Positions 30,301-44,100 of a stretch of DNA of 64,000 nt are shown in pieces. The DNA comes from Bryopsis sp. KO-2023 (lineage: Eukaryota > Chlorophyta > Ulvophyceae > Bryopsidales > Bryopsidaceae), in assembly GCA_030272585.1 (NCBI GenBank), contig BSYQ01000007.1, positions 2,174,001-2,238,000 of the forward strand, read 5' to 3'. Made by a program: the position numbers and the translations under genes. The first letter of the stretch is position 1; each line of letters starts with the position of its first letter. The notes beneath the pieces were generated by a model. It did no database searches and had not been told where the DNA came from. It worked only from the letters and a program-made list of their open reading frames with translations.

Positions 30301-31657
30301 AAGCTTGCAGGTGAGGTCCCAAATCCATGCACATTTGACCGATGGCCTGACAAGCCGCCCATCGAACTTTGGCGACCGGATCGGTCAACCCCCTCAGACA
30401 CATTTCCGTCAAAGCATCGATCTCCTTCAACATCACTTTCGCACAACCCTCCGCAATCTGAGCCAAGCAAATCAGCGTCGCGTGTCGTTTTTTCCAGTCC
30501 TGATCTTGAATCCATGCGTTCAGCATTACCCCTGCCACGGGGACCACCACCTTCCCTCTGAAAGACATTGCCACTCTGTCCAAACATTCTTGCCCGAATT
30601 CGTACAGCTCCCCATGCCCGGAATCCTCATCCTCCAGCTCGGCGGCTTGATGCCACTCTATCACATCTTCGATATCCAGAAGGAAAGGCATCAATACCTC
30701 AAACAAATTCTGGATGAAGTTTGGCAGTCGTTTCAGCAGTTGGGGGATTTGCTCTCTCCGCTCGCACACCGTTATTAGGAATTCCGCCGCCAAGCTTCGC
30801 GCCCCTTCTTCGAGGGATTCCGAAGCAGCCAGTTGAACCATCGCATTCACAATTTCTGGCAATTGTTTCCTCAAGAATTTGGGAATCATATCTGCCACTT
30901 CAATCATGTTTTCCAGAGCATCGTGGGCAGCATCCACAGCTCCTATGTTGAGGAAATGCCCCAAGCACCCCAGCATGTGAGGAATCAGGGGCTGGAAAGT
31001 GTTTCTTTGCGAAGCTTCGTCCAAGCTTCGAACAATCCCGCACACCGCATCGAAAGCAGCCTTCCGAACCTCGACGCTCTCGTCGTTCAGACACGTTTGC
31101 AGGGTGTTGTGCAAGTTGGGCATTGCCATCACGGGTTCGACCTTGTCCTTGGTTGCTAAGAATGACAAGACGCTCAGAGCGCTCTCCTTCAACCCTGCGC
31201 TGCCCGACTGGAGGAACTGGTACAACGAAGGCACCAATTCGTTCCATCCACCGTTCATGTCCGCGACGAACGCCCCCAGTTCCGACACCGTATGACATAC
31301 TTTTCGACACACGTCGCGTTCTTGCTCCTCCCTCAATCCCACTAACAGTTCGTTTTTCACCATGTCTTGAACTTGCTTACTAATCCTGGGCCACAGGAGG
31401 GGATCCCCTTTCGTCAAAACTTTCTTGAGTATGAGCGCGCAAAACGAGCGGTTCCCTTTTGACGCCGACGTCCGCAAGGTGTTGACGAGATATTGCACGC
31501 ACAAATCCGGATGGTTTTTCAGCTGAGTGAGGACCAGCTCGGCCATCTTCCTTCTGTCGTTATCGGGACTCATCAGCTCGCTCACCAACGCCTCGAATCT
31601 CGTGCCATCGATAGTCAGCAAGGCCTGGACCTCGCTCTCAACGCTCGGAGTCGCCAT
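27307..31657 (-). CDS. IPO5: Importin-5 / karyopherin beta-3 (RanBP5, Kap121 family)
   Basis: Three exons (31657-29822, 29385-28054, 27498-27307) join in phase 0 to 1,119 residues, close to the ~1,100 of animal and yeast relatives. The protein is a chain of HEAT repeats. It starts with the typical N-terminus (QALLTIDGTRFEALVSELMSPDN, split in mid-exon by no gap) and contains ENPRVQAHASAALVNFCE and the acidic segment EDFDTADDDED found in the family. It carries ribosomal proteins, histones and other basic cargo into the nucleus and releases them on RanGTP binding. The end (SSQQKAFQDYMEGKVQAG) is a separate short exon. It starts close to a possible divergent small gene at 31950. Nothing unusual is seen. 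Confidence 0.95.
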
Positions 31658-31949
31658 GGTTTGAAAGCCCCCGTCGCAAAAGTCGAAAGCGAATCGCCTC
31701 TATGAGCAACTGCTCCCAGCAACGGAACAGTCAACTTCTCTCTGTCCTCCTGGACTGCCCCCTTTAGGCCAACAGAACTCGAAGCCCCCACCACCCGGAC
31801 TCCTTTCCGCACGACAGCAAAAACGAACCAAAAAAAATAGCCCAATCGCTGCCCGTTGCTCGCTCCTGCCGTCCAGAAGACCTTGGGAATCAAACGAGAT
31901 GATCCTTGACTGGCAACTGTGAGGAGAAAATCCAACCGCTGGCGGCGCG
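31658..31949. promoter_or_regulatory. Likely promoter region of importin-5, possibly bidirectional
   Basis: About 290 bp separate the importin-5 start codon from the ATG of a tentative divergent gene. No TATA box is evident. The assignment rests only on position. Confidence 0.35.
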
Positions 31950-32680
31950 ATGTTTGCCACGAAAGGGAAGGACAGTTTTGAAGTCCAGGTCCGCCGACGT
32001 AAGCTATTTTCGTCTGACCATTCGCTTTTTAAAAAGATTGAAGCGATTGGAGTCCCCCAAAAGAAAGAAATTGGAGGAGAAACGCTCCTGTTTTGGTTTT
32101 TTTCGCACGGATTCACCTTCAGGGAAAGGGGGGGTGGGGGTTTGCCCTATCCTTGCTGATGTACCGTATTTCGTCACACTTTCTTCTGACGAAACGGCTA
32201 CTGTCGAGACTTTTCCTTTGATCTGGAGGATTTGTCTCCAAAACAAGGCCCAGGAGGCAGCCCAAAATAGACGAAGGGCAGCCAACAGAATTTATATTCC
32301 TTGTTGCGACCGCTGTTGCTAGTTCGCTTCCCTGGTGCAGCTTCCCGTGTGCCCGCAACTTCTCGAAAAAAAGTAAGGAAAAACACAAGCGCACGCACTT
32401 GAGTATGTGGGAAATACTGAAGAGGACGAAGCCCGCTCGGGAACAGAATCTGGATCCAGCGGAGAGCCCGAAACTTTCGGAGCTTTTGGGAAGACCTTGC
32501 TTTTTTGACAAGAAGTCAGAAGAGCTGGAGAGGAGCCGAGCGAACAAGGAGGCTCAGGCGGACATGAAGCGTCTGATGCACAGGAAGCTGATGGACGTTT
32601 GCTCCATGAAGCTTTGGAGGAACCGGGGCGCGAAGAAAACGCAAGCTCAAGAGATGGAGCTCCAAACGTTTTCTCGCTGA
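31950..32680 (+). CDS. Tentative small gene, unknown function
   Basis: A short first exon (31950-31998, MFATKGKDSFEVQVRR, GTAAGC donor) is followed by an open region ending at 32680. Its last ~90 codons (MWEILKRTKPAREQ ... LLGRPCFFDKKSEELE ... MELQTFSR) look like real, charged, alpha-helical protein. An acceptor at 32270 keeps phase and would add a hydrophobic stretch (FIFLVATAVASSL), but its pyrimidine tract is poor. I do not recognise a family. The 3' exon is the better-supported part; the start and the splice are guesses. Confidence 0.35.
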
Positions 32681-34458
32681 ACGTGGGGTGAGGGTTCTCT
32701 TGCAAACGAAAAGCACGTTTATTCGTGTGTTTGATTTTCTTGCTTCTTGTTGGAGGGTGTGCGCGACATGGCTCCATAGAAAGGTCATTGGAGTCGATGT
32801 TTCTCTTTGCTCGGACGTTTATTTGGGTGGCGACTGCGTGGCCCTGATGCATTTTTTTGTGTGTGCTTGTAGTTATTGGGGCTTTTCCCCGCCGTTCCCC
32901 CACACCCCGTGATATGATTCCAACCGGGGAGGGTCGAGATTTTGTGTTTCAATTTTTTTTTTTTGCGAAACCTTGGTGGGAGGGTATGAGGGAAAAGATC
33001 TGACGGGTGGAAGAAGACAAGGGAAAGATACTAAAAAAAAAAGGGGAAAAAATATGAAGGGAAAAAAATTCACAGATTTGACTCGTGACACTGAAAACTG
33101 TGTTCTGATGGGGCTTGATTTATTTTTGGGGTTTTTGTTTGTTTTTTTGTTCATTGATTGTTTTTATCCTTTCCATGTTATTTCACTTCATGTACCATCG
33201 GCATTGCTCTACGAGTTTTTCACTGCTGCCGATTTGAATCTTGCCGATGCTGAGAATTGAGAAAAAAAAGGGGGTTCAAGAAAAGGGGAAAAAAAAATAC
33301 TTATTTCAGAGGAAAAAAAAAGTAATTTGAGGAGGCAGACATCACCATTTCAAATTTTTTTTCGGGGGGGAAGGAAATTGAAATTGAAAATTTGATTTCG
33401 TTGTATGTCTAGTGGGGTGGGAGCCGATATTTTCTGGATTGTGTATGCTGTAAGTGTTGTGCTGTATTTCTTTACATTCTCGGTTCCGGTGAAATTAACA
33501 CAAAACAGCAAAACAATTGCTAAACCTTGTCTGATTGAATGAATTTTGAAAAGCTGCTCAACCCTACAGAAGCATCCCCCAGCTCAAAAGCCTTTTCTTT
33601 TACTACCTGATTGGATTCTAAATTTTACTGGGAGTAAGACAATTCAAAAGTAAAATTTCCATGTCATAGCTTACAAATAATCACAACAAAGTTCCTGCTC
33701 AAGGGTGGATATACGCACTTCAACAAGGATTCTCCAAAAAGGGTGAAACTCGCATGCCAAACATAAGATACATAAACATCCCAGCACTTTTCAGCCTCCA
33801 CTCACACAATTTTTGTTACATACTCAAATTCAAATACACTGGGGCTTCAGGTCGAACCCCCACATCAGCACCGAACCTGTCCAAACCCCTATTCCCAAAA
33901 ACAACACCTCCCCTTTCCAATTTTTTGGGGTGGGGAAATAGTACCTAGGATTTCCCACCAGCAACCTTGTGCATCCTGAACAAAAGATGCTTGCCAGCCC
34001 CCTGGGCCCCTTTTTTTTGCGACAATGTGTCAACTGTGTTCGATCCCAATGACAGTCACATGCAAGAAAGCTTCTGCATTCTTTTGAAAACGACGAAAAT
34101 CGATCAGTCCTCATGACCTCCATATTGAGTGGAGTTGCCATTCCTGCAATCGACACAACCCAATCACCAAAATATCATTTTTTCGTTGCAGAGAGAAAAA
34201 AACACACACAAAAACACAAAAAAAACAAAAGCCATGAATAATGACTGGCTAGAGACATGAACAGATATTGTACATCGTTGATTCTGTATGGTCCTAAAAG
34301 AAGCGCATCCTTAATCCAACATGGACTGGCTTTCTCCCTATGAATCCACAACAGCAAAGGGCTACACTCTTCAGCCTTTAGACTAAAAAAACATCGGCAG
34401 CTGTTCCACTCCATTCCACAAAACACCCCGAAAACGCTTTTCCAAAATCCGCTTTTCC
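32681..34458. other. Intergenic, no supported gene
   Basis: AT-rich sequence with A and T tracts between convergent gene ends. The right part (34100-34458) is probably the 3' untranslated region of the UBX gene. Confidence 0.5.
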
Positions 34459-36659
34459 TCACCAGAATTTGTTTTTCGAGGGATCATCCTCCCCTTTCGA
34501 ATCGTTTTCGTCCCTGAGACCATGGACATTGCTCCCCCAGTTTGGCCTTCGACGAACTCCAGGCGCCTCCGAAGCTTTAGGGATGTTTTGCACCCCGGAT
34601 CCACTCGCGCTTTGACCTCCGTTGCCAGCATTCGATCTGTTTGCATCCTGAGCCTCCCCAGCACCCCGGTCTCCGCCTCCAAAGAAATAATTGAGGGGAT
34701 TCACGTAAGAAATCACTTTCCCGACCCCACCGAGAACCCCTCCAGCGATCCCACCTAAGCCCGCGTTTTGCGCGTTTGCAACGGACCCTGATTGGCTGGA
34801 AGAGTTCAAAGCCTTGTCGACATGACATCCACACACACACACTCATATCTCAGATCTTCTCAAAGTCGGTTGATTGTTGTTTTTCTTCAAGGAAAAAATC
34901 ACACTTTATGTTAGCGAGAAAAGTGAGGAGCAACTCACTGTGAGTATGACTGTGGATCGGGGAACGAGGTCCAACTCTTTGAGGGTTTTGGTGTGTTGAT
35001 CCACACCCAGCTTTTGCCTTGGATAGAGCGTCTCCAACACATAAGGTTCAAACCCGTCTGTCCTGTGTAAATCTAGATACCCACACACTTCCCGCAGAGT
35101 GGCATCTGAAGCAAATTCAGCCCTGAACAACACAGCAAATACAAAAAAAAATTTTGAAAACACTAATGACTGCATGACAGCCCAGAAGCATTGGGTTCTT
35201 ATATATATGCACATGTATACATATAACGCATCAGATCAGTGCGAGTTCAACCCCTCCCAACAAGATTCCCCAATGATATCAACAAAAGCCTCACCTGATG
35301 GACTCCCCGTTGGTTAATCTGAATTGCAGCGTGGTAACATCATATACAGGCAACGGTTTCGGAGCACGTCCAGCTTTTTTCTTGGGCGTTTTTTTCACCA
35401 CCACCTCCTCGACACTCTCCATGTCTTCGAAACCAGACGCCCCCGCATCCTCCTTACACTGCGACGTCGATGCTTCCCCCGATCGACCTAAATCTGCCCC
35501 TCTTCCACCAGATTCCAATGGATCGGAGCGCCCCTCTGCTTGTGCATTATCAGAGGGTTTCTTCGGCTCTGAATGTGGGGGTGCCGGTGTCTTTTGCGTT
35601 GCTGGAGGTGGAGGCTTGGAAGCTGTCGGTTGTGGGGTTGGGATTTCACCAGGTGGAGTCGAAGCTGTGGAGACTGCTGCTTTTTCCTGGTGATTGAGTG
35701 CATCCACCTGCAAAAAATAAACCATTACATAAAAAGTTTGCCACTGACGAGCCCCATATCACTCCATCGAGGACCTCACTGAAATATCCTAGCGCAAATC
35801 GATCATGATTCTCTTCTTTTCATGGGCATTTTTATAGAGATATATATATATATATATATTGCTGGAGGGGCCATTCATTAGTTTCTCTGCGATTATGGAA
35901 GGCTCAGAACGTCTTTTTTTCATGCAGTCATCCCTTACCTGGGATTGAAATTCATCTTTTGCACGTTTGATTTCGCTCAAAACTTTTTCTGATTCCACTG
36001 AACCAGTGAGGGCCGTCAGTGCCGGACCGTTCAGCCCCATGACCATCATCTAGTTCAACAAAAAATAATCCATCAAATGATTTATGATATTGATTTGAGT
36101 CTTGCTGCTGCAGTTTCTGCAGTTGCAGCAAACATTTGAGGCTTTTTTCTGTCCATGAAGTGTAAACCTGGGTCTCCTCAAAATAAAACATATAAAAATT
36201 TACACATATACATAAATAATAAAAGATGATTGACGGGTTCTAGCCTACCGTGGGCAGAGTGTCCGTTGGAAAGAACTGTCGGAACATTTTCGCGTTTTTG
36301 TATTTCGCGTCGTCTGGGTTAGCCAAGTCGTCGTCGAGTTTCAAGACGATGCAATCAACCAGAAGGGGTGACGCCTCGGACGACAGGATCTGTTCCATTC
36401 GATCGCTCTCAGCATCGCTGCCTGCGCCACGGACAAAAAAACCCACTAGCGCATCCTCATTCGAACAGTGCTATCCAAAACCAATTCCTTGTTTGTCGAT
36501 ATGTTTTCGAGTGTTGAGGGAAATTATTGGCTGGTGGTGCTTTTTTTTCCCTCAATCCCGACACTGACCTTTCAGGAAGACAACGAGAGGCTTTCGCTCC
36601 CGTCTGCTTTTTTGTATGGCGTCTGGTACCGCGCCATCGTAAAACAAAGTGGTCGCCAT
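34459..36659 (-). CDS. UBXN4/erasin-like protein (UAS thioredoxin-like plus UBX domain)
   Basis: Six exons (36659-36569, 36421-36249, 36049-35939, 35707-35295, 35122-34939, 34812-34459) close in phase to 441 residues. Residues 1 to ~125 match the thioredoxin-like N-terminus of UBXN4 (FYDGAVPDAIQKSRRERKPLVVF; KNAKMFRQFFPTDTLPTV). A disordered Pro/Lys linker follows. A UBX domain lies at ~245-324 (LQFRLTNGESIR ... LYPRQKLG ... PRSTVILTV), with YPRQ at the p97-contact loop where FPRR is common. The tail has a Gly-rich hydrophobic stretch (LGGIAGGVLGGVGKVISYV) that may touch membrane. Animal UBXN4 recruits p97/VCP to the ER membrane in protein degradation; the same role is inferred here. Confidence 0.85.
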
Positions 36660-38172
36660 AGGAAAACAACCCAGCTCTGCGAGGCCACCCTTCTTGGGAG
36701 CTTGTATTATTCCAGCCATGACTAAAAATAGAACTGTTTCTGCCGCATCATACGTGTCATCCACGTAGAACTGCATCAATATTTGTAACTGACTGGGTGT
36801 AACGCATGCTTACAAAAAACCTCGCTTGTTCACCAAACGTCCGAGAATTGGATGGTGGGCTGGGACTGGGGACTGCGCACGCAATGGATGGCCATTCACG
36901 AAGGCAAAAAACCCCTTGGTCTGTATAATATTTTTCCTATGTACAAAAGGAAATTCCGACAAAGAAGATGTAGAAAAGCTACATTGCTTTTCTTAGGAGT
37001 CTTACATTCCGGAGCAACTTCTCCAAGATATCTCTTTCGGGGGTTTCGAATCAGACAACAGGGACACAGATGTCGACCATCCAAGGGAAGCATCCTTCGT
37101 GAAGTACGTGTGCAGGAGATTGTGAGTGAGTGCTCTTACGGAACATGAAACAATTTCGGACCAACAGGGTACGAGAAGTCTTTCATCCAGTGGTGGTGTT
37201 TTAGCAAAAATCACTCCTCTTACAATCCGTCCTCAATGTCTTCCTTACAGCCCAGCAACTGAAAGAGCTGAAAATATGAAAGAAAAAAAACAGTACAAAA
37301 AAGCCAAACACAAGCAGAAAAGCATCAAAGCTCTGCTTCCAAAAAATCGCCACGGCATACCCTATCCGAAAATAATAAGAAAAAAAATACTACCCCAGCT
37401 CTTGTATTTTTCCTTTCTATGCAGGGCTATTTCTCCACCCAGAGCGTTCCGACTTCCTGACAGCTCATTTTTCCCCACTGAGTGTCCACCACAGTGCTCT
37501 TCTTGTATGTCCCACCCCCCCCCAAAAAAAAAAGAAAAAAAAACAAACAGAAGGGAATGAGTGCTGCCTTGATGCACAACTCCTTGCCTAGTTAAATTTC
37601 AGATTATTCTTGTCCTTCCTCGAATTGGTATTGGCCCATTCATTCAACACATCATCCCAGACCTCTACCATAATGCATGAAGGAGCGGTGAAATCGGGAG
37701 TGCACCAGAAGGATTGTGCTGCAAGGGAGGTAGGCAAATGATCTCTCGATTCACTTTTTGGTGATGAAAAAGGACCCCAATTCTTGGGGCGGCTTCGTTC
37801 GTCCGATTGCTCTGAATCATTACGGTCCCTGAAAAAAGCCCCTGCCTTCGAGAAATAATTAAACTGCCTTTCCTATGATACAATATCCCCTGTTCCCCCT
37901 CCCCACTGTGTGCTACCCCTGCAACTCAACCACAATCTCTCTCTCTTTTTTTACCTCGAAAAACCCTTCCAACTCTGGTAATATTCAAAAGCACTTTTGA
38001 ACCATGTTCCCGAATTCCTTTGAATTTCCTTTCCCACCCCCCAAAAAAAACAGTCGCTACCCATCTACTTTTTTGTATACCATGCTCCCTCTGGTAACCC
38101 CCTCATTCAGTGAAAGAGCGCCCCCCCTTATCCAAATCCCCCCAAAAAAACCCACTCCACCATTTCCTCTCA
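36660..38172. other. Intergenic, no supported gene
   Basis: This interval is the upstream side of the UBX gene and the 3' flank of the SPOC gene. ORFs are short and show no domains or paired splice signals. Confidence 0.5.
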
Positions 38173-41100
38173 TCACACTTCGCTATTTCCAGCTGCCGAC
38201 CTATCTCGGTAATGATTTCCTTTTGACCCACCCCCTCTGGAAACATGATTTCCACCACCATGGTCCCTCCTGCTCCTCCCCCTCCCTCTCATTCTCCGTC
38301 GATCGTCTCGCCCTCGACCCCTGGACCTCCCCCCCTGCTGTCCGCTCACACCACCGCCACCACCCCCGTAACCTCTGGAGACACCCCCAGACACCCCTGA
38401 GTCCTGTTGTCCTTGTACTGGCGGCGGTGGAGGGGGTTGCACCATCTGTGGCATCATCCCAGGCATGCCTGCTTGCATGCCCCGCATCGGGTCGATTTGC
38501 TGCACCTCCATCTCACCGTTGTACCCTACCCAAAGGATGAATACAATCGAATATCACGAAACTTTCGAAACCATGTTCGCTTATGTTGCCAAATGCAGGT
38601 GATAAAGTACGGTGTGTGTGGCTACGTATTGCATAATAATATTGAATTCGCACACATTTTTTTCAACAGCAGATGAGATGATGATAGCACTTGGATTAAG
38701 AAACTGAAATATAGAGCAAATTGGAGACGGTACGACACAAAGATAGCACCCACTGGGGGTATTCGTACAGCACTATGACAGCTCGTCTTGATCTAGGGGC
38801 ATGAAGATGTGGGGGAGCCAAAGAGAACCTTCGGCAGCCTTTAAGACAGGAAAACCCAAAGCCCAACCTTCTGCCCCATCCAAAATATTCACAACTGATT
38901 CTTACAATAAAATGCGACACCTACCATCACAAAAAAATAATAAAAAAATAGAACAGCAATAGCGACTTTTACCTTGCACGTTTCTTTGCAGAGCACCCAT
39001 CACTCCGAGATTAGCCAACTGCACTCGGCCAGCCTCGTCTTCTTCCACATCCATGTCGCCTTCTCCCATACCCTCCTTCTTTGCCTTCTTCACGAGTATG
39101 GGTATCCCTTGGCTGTTCATCAACAGTCGATCTTGTTCCACCGCCTGTGGCATCATCCCCATCTGCCCTTGGGGCATTTGCCCAGGACAGGGTGCTCCCG
39201 GAGGCAGTGGTCCCAGTAGCATTACCTGATTCGATGCAGGATCGTACTGCACAGTGCTAGGGTCCAGAGGTACAGCTTTCCCTGTGGTAGGATCATACGA
39301 CAAGAACTGAGGCTTGCCTTGAAGAAGCACCACTGACTGCTGCTGGCCCCCTTGTGCAACCTGCAGCACTTGCATCTGTTGTCCCTGCCCTGGCAAGCCA
39401 TCCACCCTCTGCCCGGATTGCTGATTGAACCCTGTAGGCATCTGGGAGAACTGTTGATTTGATGAGAACCCATGGACGCCACTGCTGGTACCACCTATCG
39501 TCATTTGCCCAGGGATTTGACTTCCACTGGTGGAGGCACCGTGTTGCGAGCTTTGCCTGGGGTCTTGCAAGCTGCTCCCAGCACCACCCCCCGCTTGCGC
39601 AGGGCCACCCAACCCAAGTTGGGAAAACAAGGATTGCTGGCCTGCCCCTCCTTTTCCCTTGATACCAAAGAGAGCCGCCAGATCGCTGATAGCCTCTGGA
39701 GTGACACCAGGAGGCAACCCAGACTTCTTCACGTCTCCTTGCATCTCAGTTTTATTGGTCTCCACCTCCCGAATTCCAGCCCGTAATCTGGGATCTTTCA
39801 ATCGAGGATCTGACCCGCGTGCAGGCTCATTCTGGCCACCGGCTCCCGATGCCCCCCCGTTCTCCACCTCCACCCCTGCCTCTGCCGCGATTTCCTTAGA
39901 CATCCCAGCCCATTCCATCACATTTGGACCTGCCCAATCCGTCCCAACAGCCTCAGGCTTGCTGTCTTTGCTGACTACATCTCCTTTTCCCCTGAGCGCG
40001 CTGGGGGGACCGCTGGATGGTGGCTTCCAATCTTTTCTGTGGATCAAGACCAACAGCAGCTCTCCGTTTGCTCGAATGTTATCTTTCACGAAGGTCTTTT
40101 GATCCAGAGGGACAGCGTTTCTTGCAGTCAGACACAGCCTGGCAGACAGCTTGCATCTGGACACCAAATATCCCTCGAGATTAGGACCAGGTCCTATGAC
40201 AGCCGTACGCCCCTTTGTGGAGTACTGTGCAATCAGCTGCGAGTCACACAGAATGATATTAATCGCTTGGGCATTCTAGCGGACAAATCAGCTACCGACC
40301 AATTTTCCATATTTTCCAGTAAATTCCTGAACGTGCTTTTTCAGCAGCCACTTTTGTTTGATAAGACCTCTGTATAAAATAAAACAAAACTCTCACACAA
40401 AATAAAGTCTTTTAAAATGCAAGTCATAAACAGAATTGAAGTTTATTGATATCAGAAAACCCTATTAAATTCTTATTAGTATTAAAGTGACCTTTTATTA
40501 ATAGACAATAAAAAAAATACTCAACCTTCTGAAAAACATTTTATTAATACAGTAAAAATATATGGTTTCAATTTTAACTTTTAATTTGTTTGCATAAATG
40601 AGAACAAAGACTTGACAGCTAACCTCATTCAAAAACGTTTGCTCTGGGGTGGTGGCATCTCCGTGCAACTTCATAATGCCAAGAGTCACGGTTCTGTTCT
40701 GAGAGGGTCGAAGGTCGTTCAAAAAGTTCTCCACCTTGTCCAGCCCCACTCGACCTTTGATTGAGATCTGAAACGGTACATTCACATAATAATTATTTAG
40801 AAAATAGAACTCCAGGAGAAAAACCGACATTTGGTTGATGGCAGCAATTGAGATTGAGGTCTTCAAAATGAGGATTCTTCTGGAGATTCATCTCTGTTGT
40901 CACTTGTTTGTTTCAATTTCCCAAAAATATATACATTGTGTGGGAAGTTCTCATCGAATTGAGTTGACAAGATATAGCACCACAACGTCAGCAAAATGCA
41001 TCTCATCTCTTTTCGTAATCGATCCAATGGCCAACCCTTTTCTCTTTTTCATTAATTAAAAGTGAAGTTTTGTTTGGTTGCTGCTGGTACCAAAGCGTAC

Positions 41101-44100
41101 CTCTTCTGTTCCCAGCATGAGTCCAAGATCGCCCATGCCTGCAACACACTCACAGACAACTCTGAAGGAGTCCCCAGAGTCCCCAGACACTTTTCCCTCC
41201 CATACCTGCACAAAATACAAAATATATTAAAGAAGATTGAAAAAGATTTACAACACCACAAGTAGAAACCTCCATCACCAAATTTGTGAAGATTGAAACA
41301 AAAAAAACACAAAAAAAAGAGCACCAGCAATGATGGGGATAGCACAATAGCATGCTCAAGAGGACATCATCCTCCTTCCCCTCCCAAAAAGTATATAAAA
41401 AAATTAAAATGCTTGCAAGCACTCGATATTTGAAATATGGAAAATGTATATTAAAAAAAAAAACAAAAAAAAACAACTCAATTATGAGTCGACCGACTTG
41501 CACCGTGTGCATATTCCACCCGCTTCCAATAATGCACCCACCCACCTTAGCACCAACTGATAACACTCCCGACTTCGGCATTAAGACAATGGGGGCCAAA
41601 TCTTCAATATCATCATCCCATCCCGCAGTCGGAGAATAAGCACTGAACCCAGACAAGCCAAGAAATTAATTTATTAAACCGTGAATCAATCAACCCAAGA
41701 ATTTAAAATTACTGAAAAAATCAGATCATGACACTGATCAATACATTCCATGAGCTGATGAATTCATGGTAGCCTCTGCCCATTCCAAAATTGATCCAAT
41801 GCTCAACCAAAAATGTGGAATTTTATTACCCAAACAAAGCATCATGCAGTTGCTAATTCATTCTTGTTCCAAAAAAAATTGAAAAAAAATTGAAAATGAC
41901 ATCATGCATGCATGCCGGCCCTTCAGCCCGCAGAAACACACCTCTTTGCTCCGGCAGTTGGAGAGTAACTAGTTCCATTCCCAGAAGCATCTCCATCGAC
42001 GGCTTCTGGCAAGTCAACATCCATAGCTTCTTTTCCTTTGATCTCGTTTTTCTCCTGATGCATTCATGTGAAACATTCAATATTTCCCTCTACTCTTTTT
42101 GGGGTTGTTTTCCCCCTCAAAAAAAAAATGTATTTTTATTTCAACTTTTGTAAATCTCCTTGGGGTTGTTTTTTTTTCCCAAAACAAATGTATTTTCATT
42201 CATTTCAACTTTTCGTTTCAACTCTTTTCTTTGGAACAGAAGCTTTACTCACGTCAGCAGGAAGGGCCCAATCCGGCGCCCCCTCGTCGCCAGAGTAGTC
42301 GAAAGCAACATCCCCTTCGTTGAACACGGCGGGGCTCAGAGGATCGTATACGGCTGCTGCACCCCAAGAACGAAAACATAAAAAAACCCACAGACACCCG
42401 TCAGAAAAGGAACAAAACATCGCGTTGTATGGAGGAGGACGCGCGCGGCAAAGCGTGCGAGGTACGCGCGCATATTTGCGAATACGCCGACTCCGGCTGC
42501 GGAGTAAAACCGAATTGCGAAGCCATCTACGTCACCACTGGTAGTCCAGCACCTTGCGAATCAGCTTCTGCCGCCACCTCAACCGTTTCTTCCATATCAG
42601 GACGTTCTCGCGCGAAAATAAGCGAGAGAGGAACGCCGCCCCGAAGCCGAAATAATTTCTTTCAGCGTCGACGCTACCAATCGGAAGGGGGGGAAATCTC
42701 CCAGCGAACACGAAAGAATATGGGGTTGCGAGTGCTTAATTTCTTTGATTCCTTGGGGTGATTTGGATGGACAGAATCTGATAACTGTGCGACAGAAACG
42801 CGCATCGACATAAGGCAGACATGCGGTCCTCACCTCCAGATTTCTCATCCTGACCGCCCTCATTCGCGTCGTTAGCATCCGCGTCCATCTCTGGCTCTTT
42901 TTCACCCGGAGGTGGTTGCGCTTCTGCTTCTTCCTCCATGGGTTCGTCATCGGAGCTCGACCTCAGCGGCGACAACGGGGGGCTGGGCGGAACTTCAATG
43001 TGTCTGAACTCTTCCTGCTCGCCGTCCGCACCCGTCCCCGTTTCGTCGATGAGGTCCTTTTTCTCCTGCTCGATAGCTACGTTTTCGGACTCCGCTTTCC
43101 TGAGCGCCTCCGCGATGTCGAAGTCGGGGTTGGAGAGCTCAGTCGCACCTCCGCTTTTAACCTTGACGACCTCGTCGTCGTCGCCCCCCACACCGGACTC
43201 CCCACCCGAAGATTTCTTCCTCAACAGAGCCTTCATCCAAACCGAAAAGAAAGCACGAATTCAGTGAATCCACAGATCTCATCCCACCGACATCGTGAAG
43301 ATTACGTCAGCGTAATACCGAAACGATTCCGTGGCAATCGATTCGTCTTAATTTTCTGAAAAAGCTAAGAATCGTCCATAGGCAGCACCACATGGCGGAT
43401 GCACCGAACCCACACAGTCCATCTCCATCCATAAGAAGGACGTTTTTTTTCCCTCCAGTTGAACAGGGAGTGTCTTGGCCATTACCAACACAAATCCATC
43501 AAAAGACTTTGAGTTGGAATCCAGCACCTGTTGGGGGCCCATCTTGATATCGCAATTCCAACACATTCCCAGATTGGGAGAACAAACGCAAGTTTATAGA
43601 ACTCGCGAGAATCAATCCATCGAGTCCATCAGGTTTCAACAGTTTCAGGCCACATTTCCTCTGTTTATTCCACAAAGCATAGACCGAACAACACATACGG
43701 GCAAACACCACCCTTCTCTGAAGAAAAATCACCTGCTCCTGATCAATATGGTCCGTCGCTGCCACAGGTATCGGATCCACATCTCTTTCGTTTCTCAACT
43801 CCTTCAACTTTTTCAATGCTGCGGCCGTCGAGAAGGCCGCGGCAGTTTCGGTGTCCAGCACAGATTGCTTGAGGAATTCTTCGGCCTTTTTCTCCCTCCA
43901 TTTTTTTTCCTCGCTCGAGGCCAGCTCTTGGGCAGTCATTCTAACTAATGAATGGGCCGTGATGTGGCCCGTCAACACCTGTCCCCTCAGATCCGGATTT
44001 TTTTGATCCTTCAGGTTGAAGTGCAGGCTTCTGGCTTTCGACTTGTACTCCTTGTTTGCAGATCCTGATGTCAGACCACAGATCAGGTTAAAGAGGGTTT

